The notes beneath the pieces were generated by a model, which searched no databases, had not been told where the DNA came from, and saw nothing but the letters and a program-made list of their open reading frames with translations. Of a stretch of DNA of 64,000 nucleotides, positions 18,517 through 26,946 are shown in pieces. Position 1 is the first letter of the stretch. Each line of letters begins with the position of its first letter. The translations under genes and the position numbers were made by a program. This DNA comes from Bradyrhizobium sp. Ash2021 (GTDB lineage Bacteria; Pseudomonadota; Alphaproteobacteria; Rhizobiales; Xanthobacteraceae). The stretch covers positions 6,120,501-6,184,500 of the forward strand of contig NZ_CP100604.1 of assembly GCF_031202265.1 (NCBI RefSeq), read 5' to 3'.

Positions 18517-19788
18517 ATGCTGCAATTGCAATCGGCGTTCGGCGTTCTGGCGTTATTGGCGATCGCCTGGGGGCTCGGCGAAAACCGCCGCGCGGTCTCG
18601 TTGCGGCAGATGGCCATCGGGCTTGCGGTCACGCTGGTGACCGCGCTGGTCCTGATCAAGCTGCCGCTGGTGGCAAAGGCGTTCGGCGCCATCAACGACG
18701 CCGTCAACACGATCTCGGCGGCTTCCCGCGCCGGCACCTCGTTCGTGTTCGGCTATCTCGGCGGCGGCGCCCTGCCCTTCGACCTCAAGTCGCCGGGCGC
18801 GGATTTCATCCTGGCGTTTCAGGCGCTGCCGATCATCCTTGTCATGAGCGTCCTGACGACGCTGCTGTTTTACTGGCGCGTGCTGCCGCCGATCGTGCGC
18901 GGCATGGCGTGGCTCTTGGAGCGCACGCTCGGCGTCGGCGGCGCGGTGGGGCTGTCGACCGCCGCCAATATCTTTCTCGGCATGGTCGAGGCGCCGCTGT
19001 TCATCCGGCCTTATCTCGCGCAACTGACCCGCAGCGAGCTCTTTTTGGTGATGACCGGCGGCATGGCGGGAATCGCCGGCACCGTGCTCGTGCTCTACGC
19101 CACGCTGCTGGCGCCGCTGATCCCCGACGCCGCCGCGCATTTCGTCATCGCGTCGGTGCTCGGCGCGCCGGCGGCGATTTTGATCAGCCTGATCATGGTG
19201 CCGGAGACGTCAGACAAGCGCACCGGCGGTGCGTCCGCGGTGCCCGGGTTGGCCGACGCCGATCCCGGCCAGGTCGCCTCCAGCACCATGGATGCGATCG
19301 TCAAGGGCACCGCGTCCGGGCTGGAGTTGCTGCTCAACATCATCGCCATGCTGCTGGTGCTGGTGGCGCTGGTCTATCTCGCCAACGCGATCCTCGGGCT
19401 GTTGCCCGAGATCGCCGGCGCCAAAATTTCGCTGCAGCGGCTGCTCGGTTACATCATGGCGCCGGTGTGCTGGCTGATAGGCCTGCCCTGGCCGCAGGCG
19501 ATCACGGCGGGAAGCCTGATGGGCACAAAAACCGTGCTGAACGAGTTGATCGCCTATGTCGATCTGTCAAAGCTCGGCACGGATGCGCTCGATCCGCGTT
19601 CGCGGCTGATCATGCTTTATGCGATGTGCGGTTTTGCCAATTTCGGCAGCCTCGGCATCATGATCGGCGGCCTCGGCACCATGGCCCCGACCCGCCGCGA
19701 CGAAATCAATGCGCTGGGATTGAAGTCGATCGTCTCGGGCACGCTGACGACGTGCCTGATGGGCGCGATCGTGGGGGTGATCACATGA
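18517..19788 (+). CDS. Concentrative nucleoside transporter (CNT, NupC-like)
   Basis: 423 residues, multi-spanning inner-membrane protein. CNT landmarks: GTSFVFGYLGGG, GLSTAANIFLGMVEAPLFIRPYL (the nucleoside-binding hairpin and helix with the conserved E), MTGGMAGIAGTVLVLYA (gate domain) and AGSLMGTKTVLNELIAY. It imports nucleosides with Na+ or H+. The ATG at 18517 is used; a TTG three codons earlier is an alternative. It could supply purines for the salvage enzyme gpt 9.6 kb upstream, but no operon link is seen. Followed by a CGTCATTGCGAG repeat. Confidence 0.93.
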   Translation: MLQLQSAFGVLALLAIAWGLGENRRAVSLRQMAIGLAVTLVTALVLIKLPLVAKAFGAINDAVNTISAASRAGTSFVFGYLGGGALPFDLKSPGADFILAFQALPIILVMSVLTTLLFYWRVLPPIVRGMAWLLERTLGVGGAVGLSTAANIFLGMVEAPLFIRPYLAQLTRSELFLVMTGGMAGIAGTVLVLYATLLAPLIPDAAAHFVIASVLGAPAAILISLIMVPETSDKRTGGASAVPGLADADPGQVASSTMDAIVKGTASGLELLLNIIAMLLVLVALVYLANAILGLLPEIAGAKISLQRLLGYIMAPVCWLIGLPWPQAITAGSLMGTKTVLNELIAYVDLSKLGTDALDPRSRLIMLYAMCGFANFGSLGIMIGGLGTMAPTRRDEINALGLKSIVSGTLTTCLMGAIVGVIT

Positions 19789-19791
19789 GGT

Positions 19792-19876
19792 CGTCATTGC
19801 GAGGAGCGTAGCGACGAAGCAATCCATTCTCTCTTTGCGCATCGCGATGGATTGCTTCGCTTCGCTCGCAATGACG
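19792..19876. repeat. Palindromic intergenic repeat, CGTCATTGCGAG family (short form)
   Basis: Starts CGTCATTGCGAGGAGCGTAGCG and ends CTTCGCTCGCAATGACG, with GAAGCAATCCAT / ATGGATTGCTTC in the stem. It is the cleanest, simple-hairpin version in the window and lies between the convergent CNT and cupin genes. Confidence 0.88.
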
Positions 19877-19901
19877 GCGAACGAGATACGCCCGCCCCGA
19901 A

Positions 19902-20459
19902 CTACGACGCCAGTTCCACCGTCTTGAACTCCGCCGGCAAAATCACTTCCAGCAATTCGACGTCGTCCGAATAATCCATGATCAGATGCTTGATGCGCGG
20001 CGGCTGGGTCCAGGCGCTGCCTTCCTTCATCAGCGTCTCGCCCTGGCCTTCCATGTAGGTCTTCACCCAGCCCTTGAGCACATAGACCATCTGGAATTCG
20101 ACGTCGTGGTAATGCAGTTTTGAGACTTCTGCCGGATTGCACGGCCCGATCAGGCGGATCACATGCGCCTGCGCCAGGCCGTGGGTCGCATCGGCAATGC
20201 CGAGATCGCGGTATTTTGCGTAAGCGCGAAGGCCGTCGGCCTTAAAATCCTCTTCGCGATGATGGCTGATGGCGATGCGCTGCTTCGGACGCGCCTTCGC
20301 TGCTGTCTTCGATGCTGTCTTGGGTTTGGCCGCGGAAACGCGGCCCTTCGATTTGATAGTCTTGCGGGATGAGGGTTTGGCGGCGCCTCTGAGGCCTGCC
20401 CATTTCTTCTTCACCGCGGTTTTGGCTGCGGCTCTTGATGTTGCCTTTTGCTTGGCCAT
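19902..20459 (-). CDS. Cupin-domain protein with lysine/alanine-rich N-terminal tail
   Basis: 185 residues. Residues 1-70 are an Ala/Lys/Arg-rich tail (repeats like KPKTASKTAAKARPK) resembling histone H1 or bacterial nucleoid-tail sequences. Residues about 75-185 form a cupin: SKLHYHDVEFQMVYVLKGW is the first metal/strand motif and KHLIMDYSDDVELLEV the second. The combination suggests a DNA- or polyanion-tethered small beta-barrel, but no role is known. The ATG at 20459 follows GGGAGG with seven bases between; longer in-frame extensions upstream are non-coding. Monocistronic between repeats and the usg gene. Confidence 0.83.
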   Translation of the reverse strand: MAKQKATSRAAAKTAVKKKWAGLRGAAKPSSRKTIKSKGRVSAAKPKTASKTAAKARPKQRIAISHHREEDFKADGLRAYAKYRDLGIADATHGLAQAHVIRLIGPCNPAEVSKLHYHDVEFQMVYVLKGWVKTYMEGQGETLMKEGSAWTQPPRIKHLIMDYSDDVELLEVILPAEFKTVELAS

Positions 20460-20620
20460 TTTTGTGTCCTCCCTTTTCGTTCGGTGGGAGGAGCCTAGCA
20501 CAAAACGAATTTCGTAGGGTGGGCTAAGCGAAGCGAGTCCACCAAAGGTGTTTTCAACAGATTCCCAATGTCGTGGTGGGCACGGCGCAAGAGCGCCTTT
20601 GCCCACCCTAGGATCTTGGC

Positions 20621-20908
20621 TCAATGCAGCCTGAACACGCCGTCGACTGCGCGCAGTTCGGCGGGCTTGATCAGCTTGGAATGCGCCACAGTCACGGAGA
20701 ACAAGGGGCCGTCGAGCTTTTCCTGCCAGAAGGCCAGAAAGTCCTTCAACGCCGGGAATTTCGGAAACAGGTCGTAGTTCTGCCAGACATAGGTCTGCAG
20801 CAGCGAGGGATGATCCGGCATCCGATAGAGAATTTGCGCCGTCGTCAGCCCGTAACCCAGCACCTGCTTCCGGAAATCGTCGGAAACAACTCCAACCTGC
20901 GACACCAT
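20621..20908 (-). CDS. usg: Usg family protein
   Basis: 95 residues. The sequence DFRKQVLGYGLTTAQILYRMPDHPSLLQTYVWQNYDLFPKFP matches the small alphaproteobacterial Usg family (COG5425); it ends VAHSKLIKPAELRAVDG. Function unknown; in other alphaproteobacteria it is often found next to tryptophan-biosynthesis genes, which are not visible here. The ATG at 20908 has GGAGG five bases upstream; an in-frame extension to 20959 includes that SD and is rejected. It faces away from groESL, with 377 bases between. Confidence 0.88.
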   Translation of the reverse strand: MVSQVGVVSDDFRKQVLGYGLTTAQILYRMPDHPSLLQTYVWQNYDLFPKFPALKDFLAFWQEKLDGPLFSVTVAHSKLIKPAELRAVDGVFRLH

Positions 20909-21053
20909 GCCAACCTCCATTGCTGGAGCGCATTTCACGTGGTGGCCGCACCGAGCCACCCCGGCGGAGATGCGCTCACATGAGAGAAATGTGACGCACG
21001 ATACCCACCCATCACAAGCCTAAATGTTTAACGATCTGTTGAAAAATGTCGCG

Positions 21054-21080
21054 TTAGCAGCAGCTTACCGCACGTGCTAA
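21054..21080 (+). promoter_or_regulatory. CIRCE-like operator 1 (distal)
   Basis: TTAGCAGCA - nine bases - ACGTGCTAA. Outer six positions on each side equal the CIRCE consensus TTAGCACTC-N9-GAGTGCTAA, and the spacing is exactly 9-9-9. The inner three bases of each arm deviate. It lies 232 bases upstream of the groES ATG. HrcA, the CIRCE repressor, is not encoded in the window. Confidence 0.55.
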
Positions 21081-21127
21081 CACGGGGTTTGGCAGGTTCC
21101 CCGCCGAATTAATCACGATGAACGAAA

Positions 21128-21154
21128 TTGGCAGGCGTCATATTTGAGTGCCAA
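21128..21154 (+). promoter_or_regulatory. CIRCE-like operator 2 (middle)
   Basis: TTGGCAGGC - nine bases - GAGTGCCAA. The right arm matches the consensus GAGTGCTAA at 8 of 9 positions, and the outer arms extend to a 9-bp perfect inverted repeat AAATTGGCA/TGCCAATTT. Same 9-9-9 geometry as the flanking two copies. Confidence 0.65.
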
Positions 21155-21171
21155 TTTTTCTGCTAGAAGCC

Positions 21172-21200
21172 CTTGTCCCCCGAACAAGTCTGGCCTATGT
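21172..21200 (+). promoter_or_regulatory. Candidate RpoH-type promoter for groESL
   Basis: CTTGTC at 21172-21177, a 17-base spacer, and CTATGT at 21195-21200. This differs by one base per box from the heat-shock sigma-32-type pattern CTTGAC-N17-CTATAT used in alphaproteobacteria. Transcription would start near 21207, about 80 bases before the groES ATG and just upstream of CIRCE-like operator 3. Confidence 0.5.
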
Positions 21201-21214
21201 CCTGCCCAGCCGTG

Positions 21215-21241
21215 CTGGCACTCGCTGGCTCGGACTGCCAA
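21215..21241 (+). promoter_or_regulatory. CIRCE-like operator 3 (promoter-proximal)
   Basis: CTGGCACTC - nine bases - GACTGCCAA; 7 of 9 consensus positions in each arm and the exact 9-9-9 layout. It falls just downstream of the predicted start site in the groES leader, the normal location for a working CIRCE element. Confidence 0.72.
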
Positions 21242-21285
21242 ATTTCCAGAATCTGACAACATCTTCAGAAACTTAGGAGGACTGC

Positions 21286-21603
21286 ATGAAATTCCGTCCG
21301 CTTCACGACCGCGTCGTGGTCAAGCGCATCGACGCCGAAGAGAAGACCGCAGGCGGCATCATCATTCCGGACAGTGCCAAGGAAAAGCCGTCGCAGGGCG
21401 AAATCGTCGCCGTCGGCCCCGGTGGCCGTGACGAAGCCGGCAAGCTGATCCCGATCGACCTCAAGGTCGGCGACCGCGTCCTGTTCGGCAAGTGGTCGGG
21501 CACCGAAGTCAAGATCGACAGCCAGGAGCTGCTGATCATGAAGGAAAGCGACATCATGGGCGTCCTCACCGACGTTCCCGCCTCCAAGAAGAAGGCCGCC
21601 TAA
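21286..21603 (+). CDS. groES: Co-chaperonin GroES (10 kDa)
   Basis: 105 residues, slightly longer than the usual 95-97. Starts [39 protein letters not shown], containing the mobile GroEL-contacting loop ([10 protein letters not shown]). Conserved [17 protein letters not shown] and ESDIMGVL follow. The C-terminal tail [10 protein letters not shown] is basic. It caps the GroEL chamber during ATP-driven protein folding in the cytoplasm. AGGAGG lies six bases upstream of the ATG. It is the first gene of the groES-groEL operon and is preceded by three CIRCE-like operators and an RpoH-like promoter, so dual heat-shock control is likely. Confidence 0.97.
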   Translation: MKFRPLHDRVVVKRIDAEEKTAGGIIIPDSAKEKPSQGEIVAVGPGGRDEAGKLIPIDLKVGDRVLFGKWSGTEVKIDSQELLIMKESDIMGVLTDVPASKKKAA

Positions 21604-21619
21604 GCTTTTTGCCGCACCG

Positions 21620-23337
<1,718 letters not shown>

Positions 23338-23366
23338 TCCAGCCTCTCAGGCGGTTACAAGAATGC

Positions 23367-23395
23367 AAAACCCCGGCAGCGATGCCGGGGTTTTT
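23367..23395 (+). terminator. Rho-independent terminator of groESL
   Basis: CCCCGGCA - GCGA - TGCCGGGG followed by TTTTT. An 8-bp perfect G+C-rich stem with U-tract, 29 bases after the groEL stop. The same hairpin recurs at 26305-26329 after the groEL remnant. Confidence 0.93.
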
Positions 23396-23726
23396 GTTTG
23401 GGCAGACGACGCGAATGGCCGCCCGCAACGCAGTTAACGCCGAAGTCTCTTTCGCAACGCTACGGTGAAGAGGAGGCTTTGTGCTCCCTTGGATATCCCT
23501 GTTATGCACAGGACCTCCGTAAATATACGTTTGTTTGTATTGACAATTTCAAAAAAAATTGGCCCGAGAGTCGCAAACCGAACCGACAGTCCCGTTTCTC
23601 CTGACGCAAAGTAGTGTCGGGGCTAATCAAAGCTCATCCAGAAACTGATCCAACACGGAGCGTGAGCTTTCGTGACGCAAGCGAGCGTCGCGGGGAATGC
23701 TTTCGCTTGAGAAGAGGAATGGTGCC
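23396..23726. other. Intergenic region before phasin gene
   Basis: No gene is supported here. It includes an A+T-rich stretch around 23518-23562 with TTGACA at 23540-23545 but no good -10 box at standard spacing. This A+T-rich leader contrasts with the surrounding DNA and may hold the phasin promoter. Confidence 0.4.
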
Positions 23727-24194
23727 GTGAGTGAAAGCGAAATGAAGGTCACGCTGAACGGAACGAATGTTTTCGGGACGCCGATGTTGGACTTCTCGAA
23801 GATCGCCTTGCCTGGCCTGAGCGGCGAGCTTGCCGAGCAGAGTTTGGCCCGCGCACGGGAAGGCTGCGAGACGATCAAGGCCGCGTCAGAGAAGATGACG
23901 GAAGCGCTGCGCGAGACCTTTTCGAGCAATGCCCGAAGCGCGACCGACTACGGGCTCAAGGTGTTCGAAATCTCGAACGCCAATACCGCATCTGCGCTCG
24001 ATTTCTTCGTCCATCTCATCGGCAGCAGGTCAGCTACCGATGTCTTTGCCTTGTCCGCGGCGCAAACGCGCAAGGCATTCGACACCGCATCGGACCAGAA
24101 CAAGGAATTGTTGGCGCTTGCCCAGAAGCTTGCGACGGAAACGGGCGAGCCGATCAGGAAGCACTTCACCAAGGTTCTCCACCAAGCCGGCTAA
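23727..24194 (+). CDS. Phasin family protein
   Basis: 155 residues from the GTG at 23727 (AGAGG nine bases upstream); an ATG at 23697 would add ten residues but has no spaced SD. The core LSGELAEQSLARAREGCETIKAASEKMTEALRETFSSNARSATDYGLKVFEISNANTASALDFF is the amphipathic helical phasin_2 pattern, followed by ALSAAQTRKAFDTASDQNKELLALAQKLA. Phasins coat polyhydroxyalkanoate granules or act as stress-related helical chaperones. Its place right after groESL favours a stress context. No phb genes are in the window. Confidence 0.82.
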   Translation: MSESEMKVTLNGTNVFGTPMLDFSKIALPGLSGELAEQSLARAREGCETIKAASEKMTEALRETFSSNARSATDYGLKVFEISNANTASALDFFVHLIGSRSATDVFALSAAQTRKAFDTASDQNKELLALAQKLATETGEPIRKHFTKVLHQAG

Positions 24195-24409
24195 AAAAGC
24201 CCGCTCAATTCACGTCCAGGATTCGTTTGAGGAGGGATCCGGCCGGTTGGAACAAGCCCAGCAGCGAGCATGCAGCCCCCACTGGCCGATGCTCGATCAG
24301 ACAAGGTGCGCGATGCCCCCCCAAGTAACCGCACCGACAAGAGGCGCACTCCAACCGGCCGGTACTTTTCTGCAAGAAACACTGAATACCAATTTCGAGG
24401 GAGGGTTAC

Positions 24410-24622
24410 ATGGGAATGGTCATGGTCAAATGTCCGCAAACCGGACACGCGATTCCTACCGGCATCCAGACTGACCGCGAGAGCTTTGGGCGCCGCGCGG
24501 TGTTTTTCTCGCGCACCCGATGCCCGATCTGCCGCATCGATCACGCGTGGTTTGCGCGGGAAGCCTGGGTCGACGAGCCGAGCATCCGGCTACGGCGTCG
24601 CAGCGCGGGCTCCCCGGCGTAA
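24410..24622 (+). CDS. Small zinc-ribbon-like conserved hypothetical protein
   Basis: 70 residues, starting MGMVMVKCPQTGHAIPTGI. Two cysteine pairs are visible, KCPQTG and RCPICRIDH, spaced like a small metal-binding ribbon (CxxxG...CxxC), followed by HAWFAREAWV. Recurs as a short hypothetical in Bradyrhizobium (recalled, not searched). GGAGGG precedes the ATG. It probably binds one zinc ion and acts as an adaptor or is DNA/RNA-associated; nothing more can be said. Lies 215 bases after the phasin gene, same strand. Confidence 0.7.
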   Translation: MGMVMVKCPQTGHAIPTGIQTDRESFGRRAVFFSRTRCPICRIDHAWFAREAWVDEPSIRLRRRSAGSPA

Positions 24623-24664
24623 TCATCGATCCAGATCAAGTGACGATCGCGATGGAGGGACACC

Positions 24665-24865
24665 ATGGCGCGCATGAAAATCTCGGCTGAAACATCCACC
24701 TGGCTGCTGCAGGCCAAGGACTTTCTTGACGAAGCACGACGGCTGAAGCCGGGCCCCGAGCGCAACGAGCTGCGCCAGACGGCGAAGGTGCTGCGCGAGC
24801 TTGCCAAACTCGAGGCGGCATCCGTTGTCGGCAGAGAACCTGGCTTGGCGGCGGATCGCTCTTGA
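24665..24865 (+). CDS. Small helical conserved hypothetical protein
   Basis: 66 residues, MARMKISAETSTWLLQAKDFLDEARRL and then PGPERNELRQTAKVLRELAKLE: two amphipathic helices with alternating charge, no cysteines, no signal peptide. A GGAGG-type SD (GATGGAGGGACACC) precedes the ATG. Placed 42 bases after the zinc-ribbon gene, so the two are likely cotranscribed. No function known. A role as a stress-related adaptor or toxin-antitoxin piece is possible but no partner is seen. Confidence 0.65.
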   Translation: MARMKISAETSTWLLQAKDFLDEARRLKPGPERNELRQTAKVLRELAKLEAASVVGREPGLAADRS

Positions 24866-24920
24866 TGGGGCCTTCCGGGAACGCCGTGCCGCAAGGTTAA
24901 GCGGTCGCGCGGAAACGCAC

Positions 24921-25676
24921 CTACATGGCATCGCCCGATTCAGGGATGCGCCCATTTTCGGGCAGAACCGCCGCGCGAGATCGGGTCGTATTCGCCGGGA
25001 AGATCTCCTCGACTTCGAGACGCATGGCGCTGTGGCATTCGCACACTGTCGCTTCGAGCCGCGCTCGGTCGATCTCGAAGAGGCCTCGTCGATCGGACCT
25101 GATCGCCCCGCGCGCGCGGAGATTGCGCATCAGGAGCGTTACCGTCGTTCGTCGCACACCGAGTATTTGCGCCAGCGTCTGCTGGGTGAGCGGGAGAACA
25201 TCGTCGTCGATGCGGTCGCGAAGCTGGAGCAGCCAGCGAGCCATACGGGCTTCGACCGGGTGCAGCGCATTGCAGGCCGCGCCGAGCTGGAACTGCATAA
25301 GCATCGACCTGATGTGAATCTGGACCGCATGCCGAATCGCGGGACTTCGGCTGAAGGCGGCGTGAAACCGCGATGCAGGGATCCGAGTGGCCGTGCCCGC
25401 CGCACGAACGACCGCGGTAATAGCCGAAGGTGACGGCCCCAGCACCGAAAGCGTGCCCACTGCCCCCTCACGCCCGATTACCGCGGTGGCTACCGTGCGT
25501 CCATCCGCCATGTCGATCATCAGCAAGATGGCGCCGCTATGAGGGAAGAAGACGTAATCGATATCGTCGCCCGCCTGCGAAAGGACCGCGTCCTGATCGA
25601 GCGCGATCGTCTCAAGCTCGGGCCCCAGCAGATCGAGGTCCGATGCCGGCAATGCTGCTAGAAGGCGATTACCCAT
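24921..25676 (-). CDS. Crp/Fnr family transcriptional regulator
   Basis: 251 residues from ATG 25676 (GGCGGA upstream); GTG 25694 is an alternative start. The N-terminal cyclic-nucleotide-binding-like beta-roll (LDQDAVLSQAGDDIDYVFFPHSGAILLMIDMADGRTVATAVIGREGAVG) is followed by the dimer helix and a winged helix LTQQTLAQILGVRRTTVTLLMRNLRARGAIRS. No Fnr-type cysteine cluster is present, so it is not an iron-sulfur oxygen sensor. It belongs to the large rhizobial group of Crp-like proteins with uncertain ligand. Convergent with the 66-residue gene; two strong palindromes precede its start. Confidence 0.87.
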   Translation of the reverse strand: MGNRLLAALPASDLDLLGPELETIALDQDAVLSQAGDDIDYVFFPHSGAILLMIDMADGRTVATAVIGREGAVGTLSVLGPSPSAITAVVRAAGTATRIPASRFHAAFSRSPAIRHAVQIHIRSMLMQFQLGAACNALHPVEARMARWLLQLRDRIDDDVLPLTQQTLAQILGVRRTTVTLLMRNLRARGAIRSDRRGLFEIDRARLEATVCECHSAMRLEVEEIFPANTTRSRAAVLPENGRIPESGDAM

Positions 25677-25738
25677 TCCGCCGCGAGGCGTCACTGCGGG
25701 GGACCCGCGGTGAGGCCGCGGCCTTCTCCATTTGCGGT

Positions 25739-25770
25739 GTCGCCGAATGGCGACATTAAACCAGGTTTAA
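25739..25770 (-). promoter_or_regulatory. Two adjacent palindromes upstream of the Crp/Fnr gene
   Basis: GTCGCC-GAAT-GGCGAC at 25739-25754 and TTAAACC-A-GGTTTAA at 25756-25770, both perfect, one base apart. They lie 63-94 bases upstream of the regulator start. One is a good candidate operator for the Crp-type protein or for autoregulation; neither is the standard TTGA-N6-TCAA box. Confidence 0.45.
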
Positions 25771-25905
25771 ATCTGCTTTCGCTATGCGCGCTCACTCAAA
25801 TACGCCCTCACTCTAACAATAAAATCCAAACTCGGCCGCGCGGCGGACTGTCTGCTCGCATCAGCATGAGAAGTTAGAGGCAAATGAGCCGCTGGACGCA
25901 ACTAT

Positions 25906-25939
25906 AAAATACGCATGGGTGACAAAAATACGCATGGGT
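25906..25939. repeat. Short direct repeat AAAATACGCATGGGT
   Basis: Fifteen-base identical copies at 25906-25920 and 25925-25939, separated by GACA. They lie just upstream of the groEL remnant and may mark the edge of the rearrangement that left it. Confidence 0.75.
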
Positions 25940-26063
25940 AACACCGTAAGAGTGCGGGAAACCGCGGTTCCAATTCCGGCACACGGCAAAGCTGCTCTCG
26001 GCCGAGAGCCTGTTCCGCTCTCAAGACTGCGGCCGTCGCTTCTCCGCAATGAGCGGCTGCCAT

Positions 26064-26269
26064 GGCCAGAAGACCCGCGTCGAGATTCTGCGCAAGGCGC
26101 TCCGCGCCGTCCCGCCAGCTCGCGCTCAACGCCGGTGAAGACGGCTCCATCATCGTCGGCAGATGATCGAAAAGGACCGGCCCGAAGCCATGACTGCCGA
26201 ACTGCCGAAGAAGAACGCCGGCGCCGGCCCATGCCTCCGGGCGGCGGCATGGGCGGCATGGATTTCTGA
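26064..26269 (+). pseudogene. Decayed C-terminal fragment of a second groEL
   Basis: Two blocks align with the intact groEL. Bases 26064-26176 match 22996-23113 (CCAGAAGACC...GTCGAGAT...GAAGACGGCTCC), then the sequence jumps to a block matching 23248-23336 (GAAGCCATGA...CGAACTGCCGAAGAAG) ending GGCGGCATGGGCGGCATGGATTTCTGA. About 135 bases between the blocks are deleted and frameshifts break the frame, so it cannot encode a chaperonin. Substitutions relative to 21694-23337 are those expected for another groEL paralogue rather than a recent exact copy. A short open frame across it (25919-26269) is not a real gene, though it keeps the [11 protein letters not shown] tail. Confidence 0.88.
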
Positions 26270-26304
26270 TCCAACTCTCAGGCGACAATTCAAGGAACGC
26301 AAAG

Positions 26305-26329
26305 CCCCGGCAGCGATGCCGGGGTTTTT
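26305..26329 (+). terminator. Terminator left over from the groEL remnant
   Basis: CCCCGGCA-GCGA-TGCCGGGG-TTTTT, base-for-base the hairpin found after the intact groEL. It remains a functional-looking terminator although its gene has decayed. Confidence 0.88.
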
Positions 26330-26351
26330 GTTTGCAACCAATCAAATCCCT

Positions 26352-26524
26352 CGTCATTCCGGGGCGCGCACCTTGGCGCGAGCTATGATGTGCAATTGCA
26401 CATCAGAGAATCCATAACCCCGAATGTCCGCGTGTAGAGGACTATTGCGAGCAGCGTGGCTATGGATTCTCTGATGTGCAATTGCCCATCATAGCTCGAT
26501 GCTTCGCATCGCCCCGGAATGACG
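26352..26524. repeat. Palindromic repeat, CCGGAATGAC family (long double form)
   Basis: Starts CGTCATTCCGGGGCGCG and ends GCCCCGGAATGACG. Two copies of TCTGATGTGCAATTGC / GATGTGCAATTGCACATC modules face each other, so the whole 173 bases can fold into one long branched hairpin. Directly abuts the 3' end of the GIY-YIG gene. Confidence 0.88.
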
Positions 26525-26526
26525 CT

Positions 26527-26814
26527 TCAACTAGCAATACCCGGATAAAGGTCGACCCAACCCGGATTCTGCTCTTCGATCAAACGTATCTTCCAGTCTC
26601 GCCGCCACTTCTTCAATTCCTTCTCGCGCGCGATGGCGGTAATCGCGTCGTCGTAAATCTCGAACCAGACCAGCTTGTTGACGCCGTATCGCGCCGTGAA
26701 GCCGCCGGTTGCTTTGGTACGATGTTCGTATGCACGACGCACGATATCGTTCGTCACCCCGAGATAGAGCGTGCCGTGCTTTTTGCTCGCAAGAAGATAG
26801 ACGTAGTAGGCCAA
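26527..26814 (-). CDS. GIY-YIG nuclease-domain protein
   Basis: 95 residues, essentially only the GIY-YIG domain. AYYVYLLASKKHGTLYLGVT is the GIY...YIG core (here YVY...YLG), with the conserved R in NDIVRRAYEHRTK and E in AREKELKKWRR; the ending IEEQNPGWVDLYP is typical of the UPF0213-like single-domain branch. It is predicted to be a DNA-cleaving or DNA-binding protein of unknown role. The first codon is TTG at 26814; the ATG seen in relatives is replaced, and a repeat begins within ten bases of the start. The gene is enclosed between two copies of the CCGGAATGAC repeat. Confidence 0.85.
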   Translation of the reverse strand: MAYYVYLLASKKHGTLYLGVTNDIVRRAYEHRTKATGGFTARYGVNKLVWFEIYDDAITAIAREKELKKWRRDWKIRLIEEQNPGWVDLYPGIAS

Positions 26815-26823
26815 TTCAGACAG

Positions 26824-26895
26824 TCGTGGTTATGGATTCTCTGATGTGCAATTGCACATCATAGCTCGCGCCAAGAGGCGCGCCCCGGAATGACG
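26824..26895. repeat. Half copy of CCGGAATGAC-family repeat
   Basis: GTGGTTATGGATTCTCTGATGTGCAATTGCACATC...GCGCCCCGGAATGACG, equal to the right half of the 26352-26524 unit. It ends the cassette on the 5' side of the GIY-YIG gene and lies almost against its start codon. Confidence 0.85.
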
Positions 26896-26946
26896 AGGAT
26901 AGTTTGTGACGGCTCGAAGCACAACCTCACCACTCAATCGCGACCC

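Noticed and set aside
25919..26269. 116-residue plus-strand frame ending [11 protein letters not shown]
   Set aside because: Frame only coincidentally rejoins the groEL tail; the rest is frameshifted, so it is part of the pseudogene.
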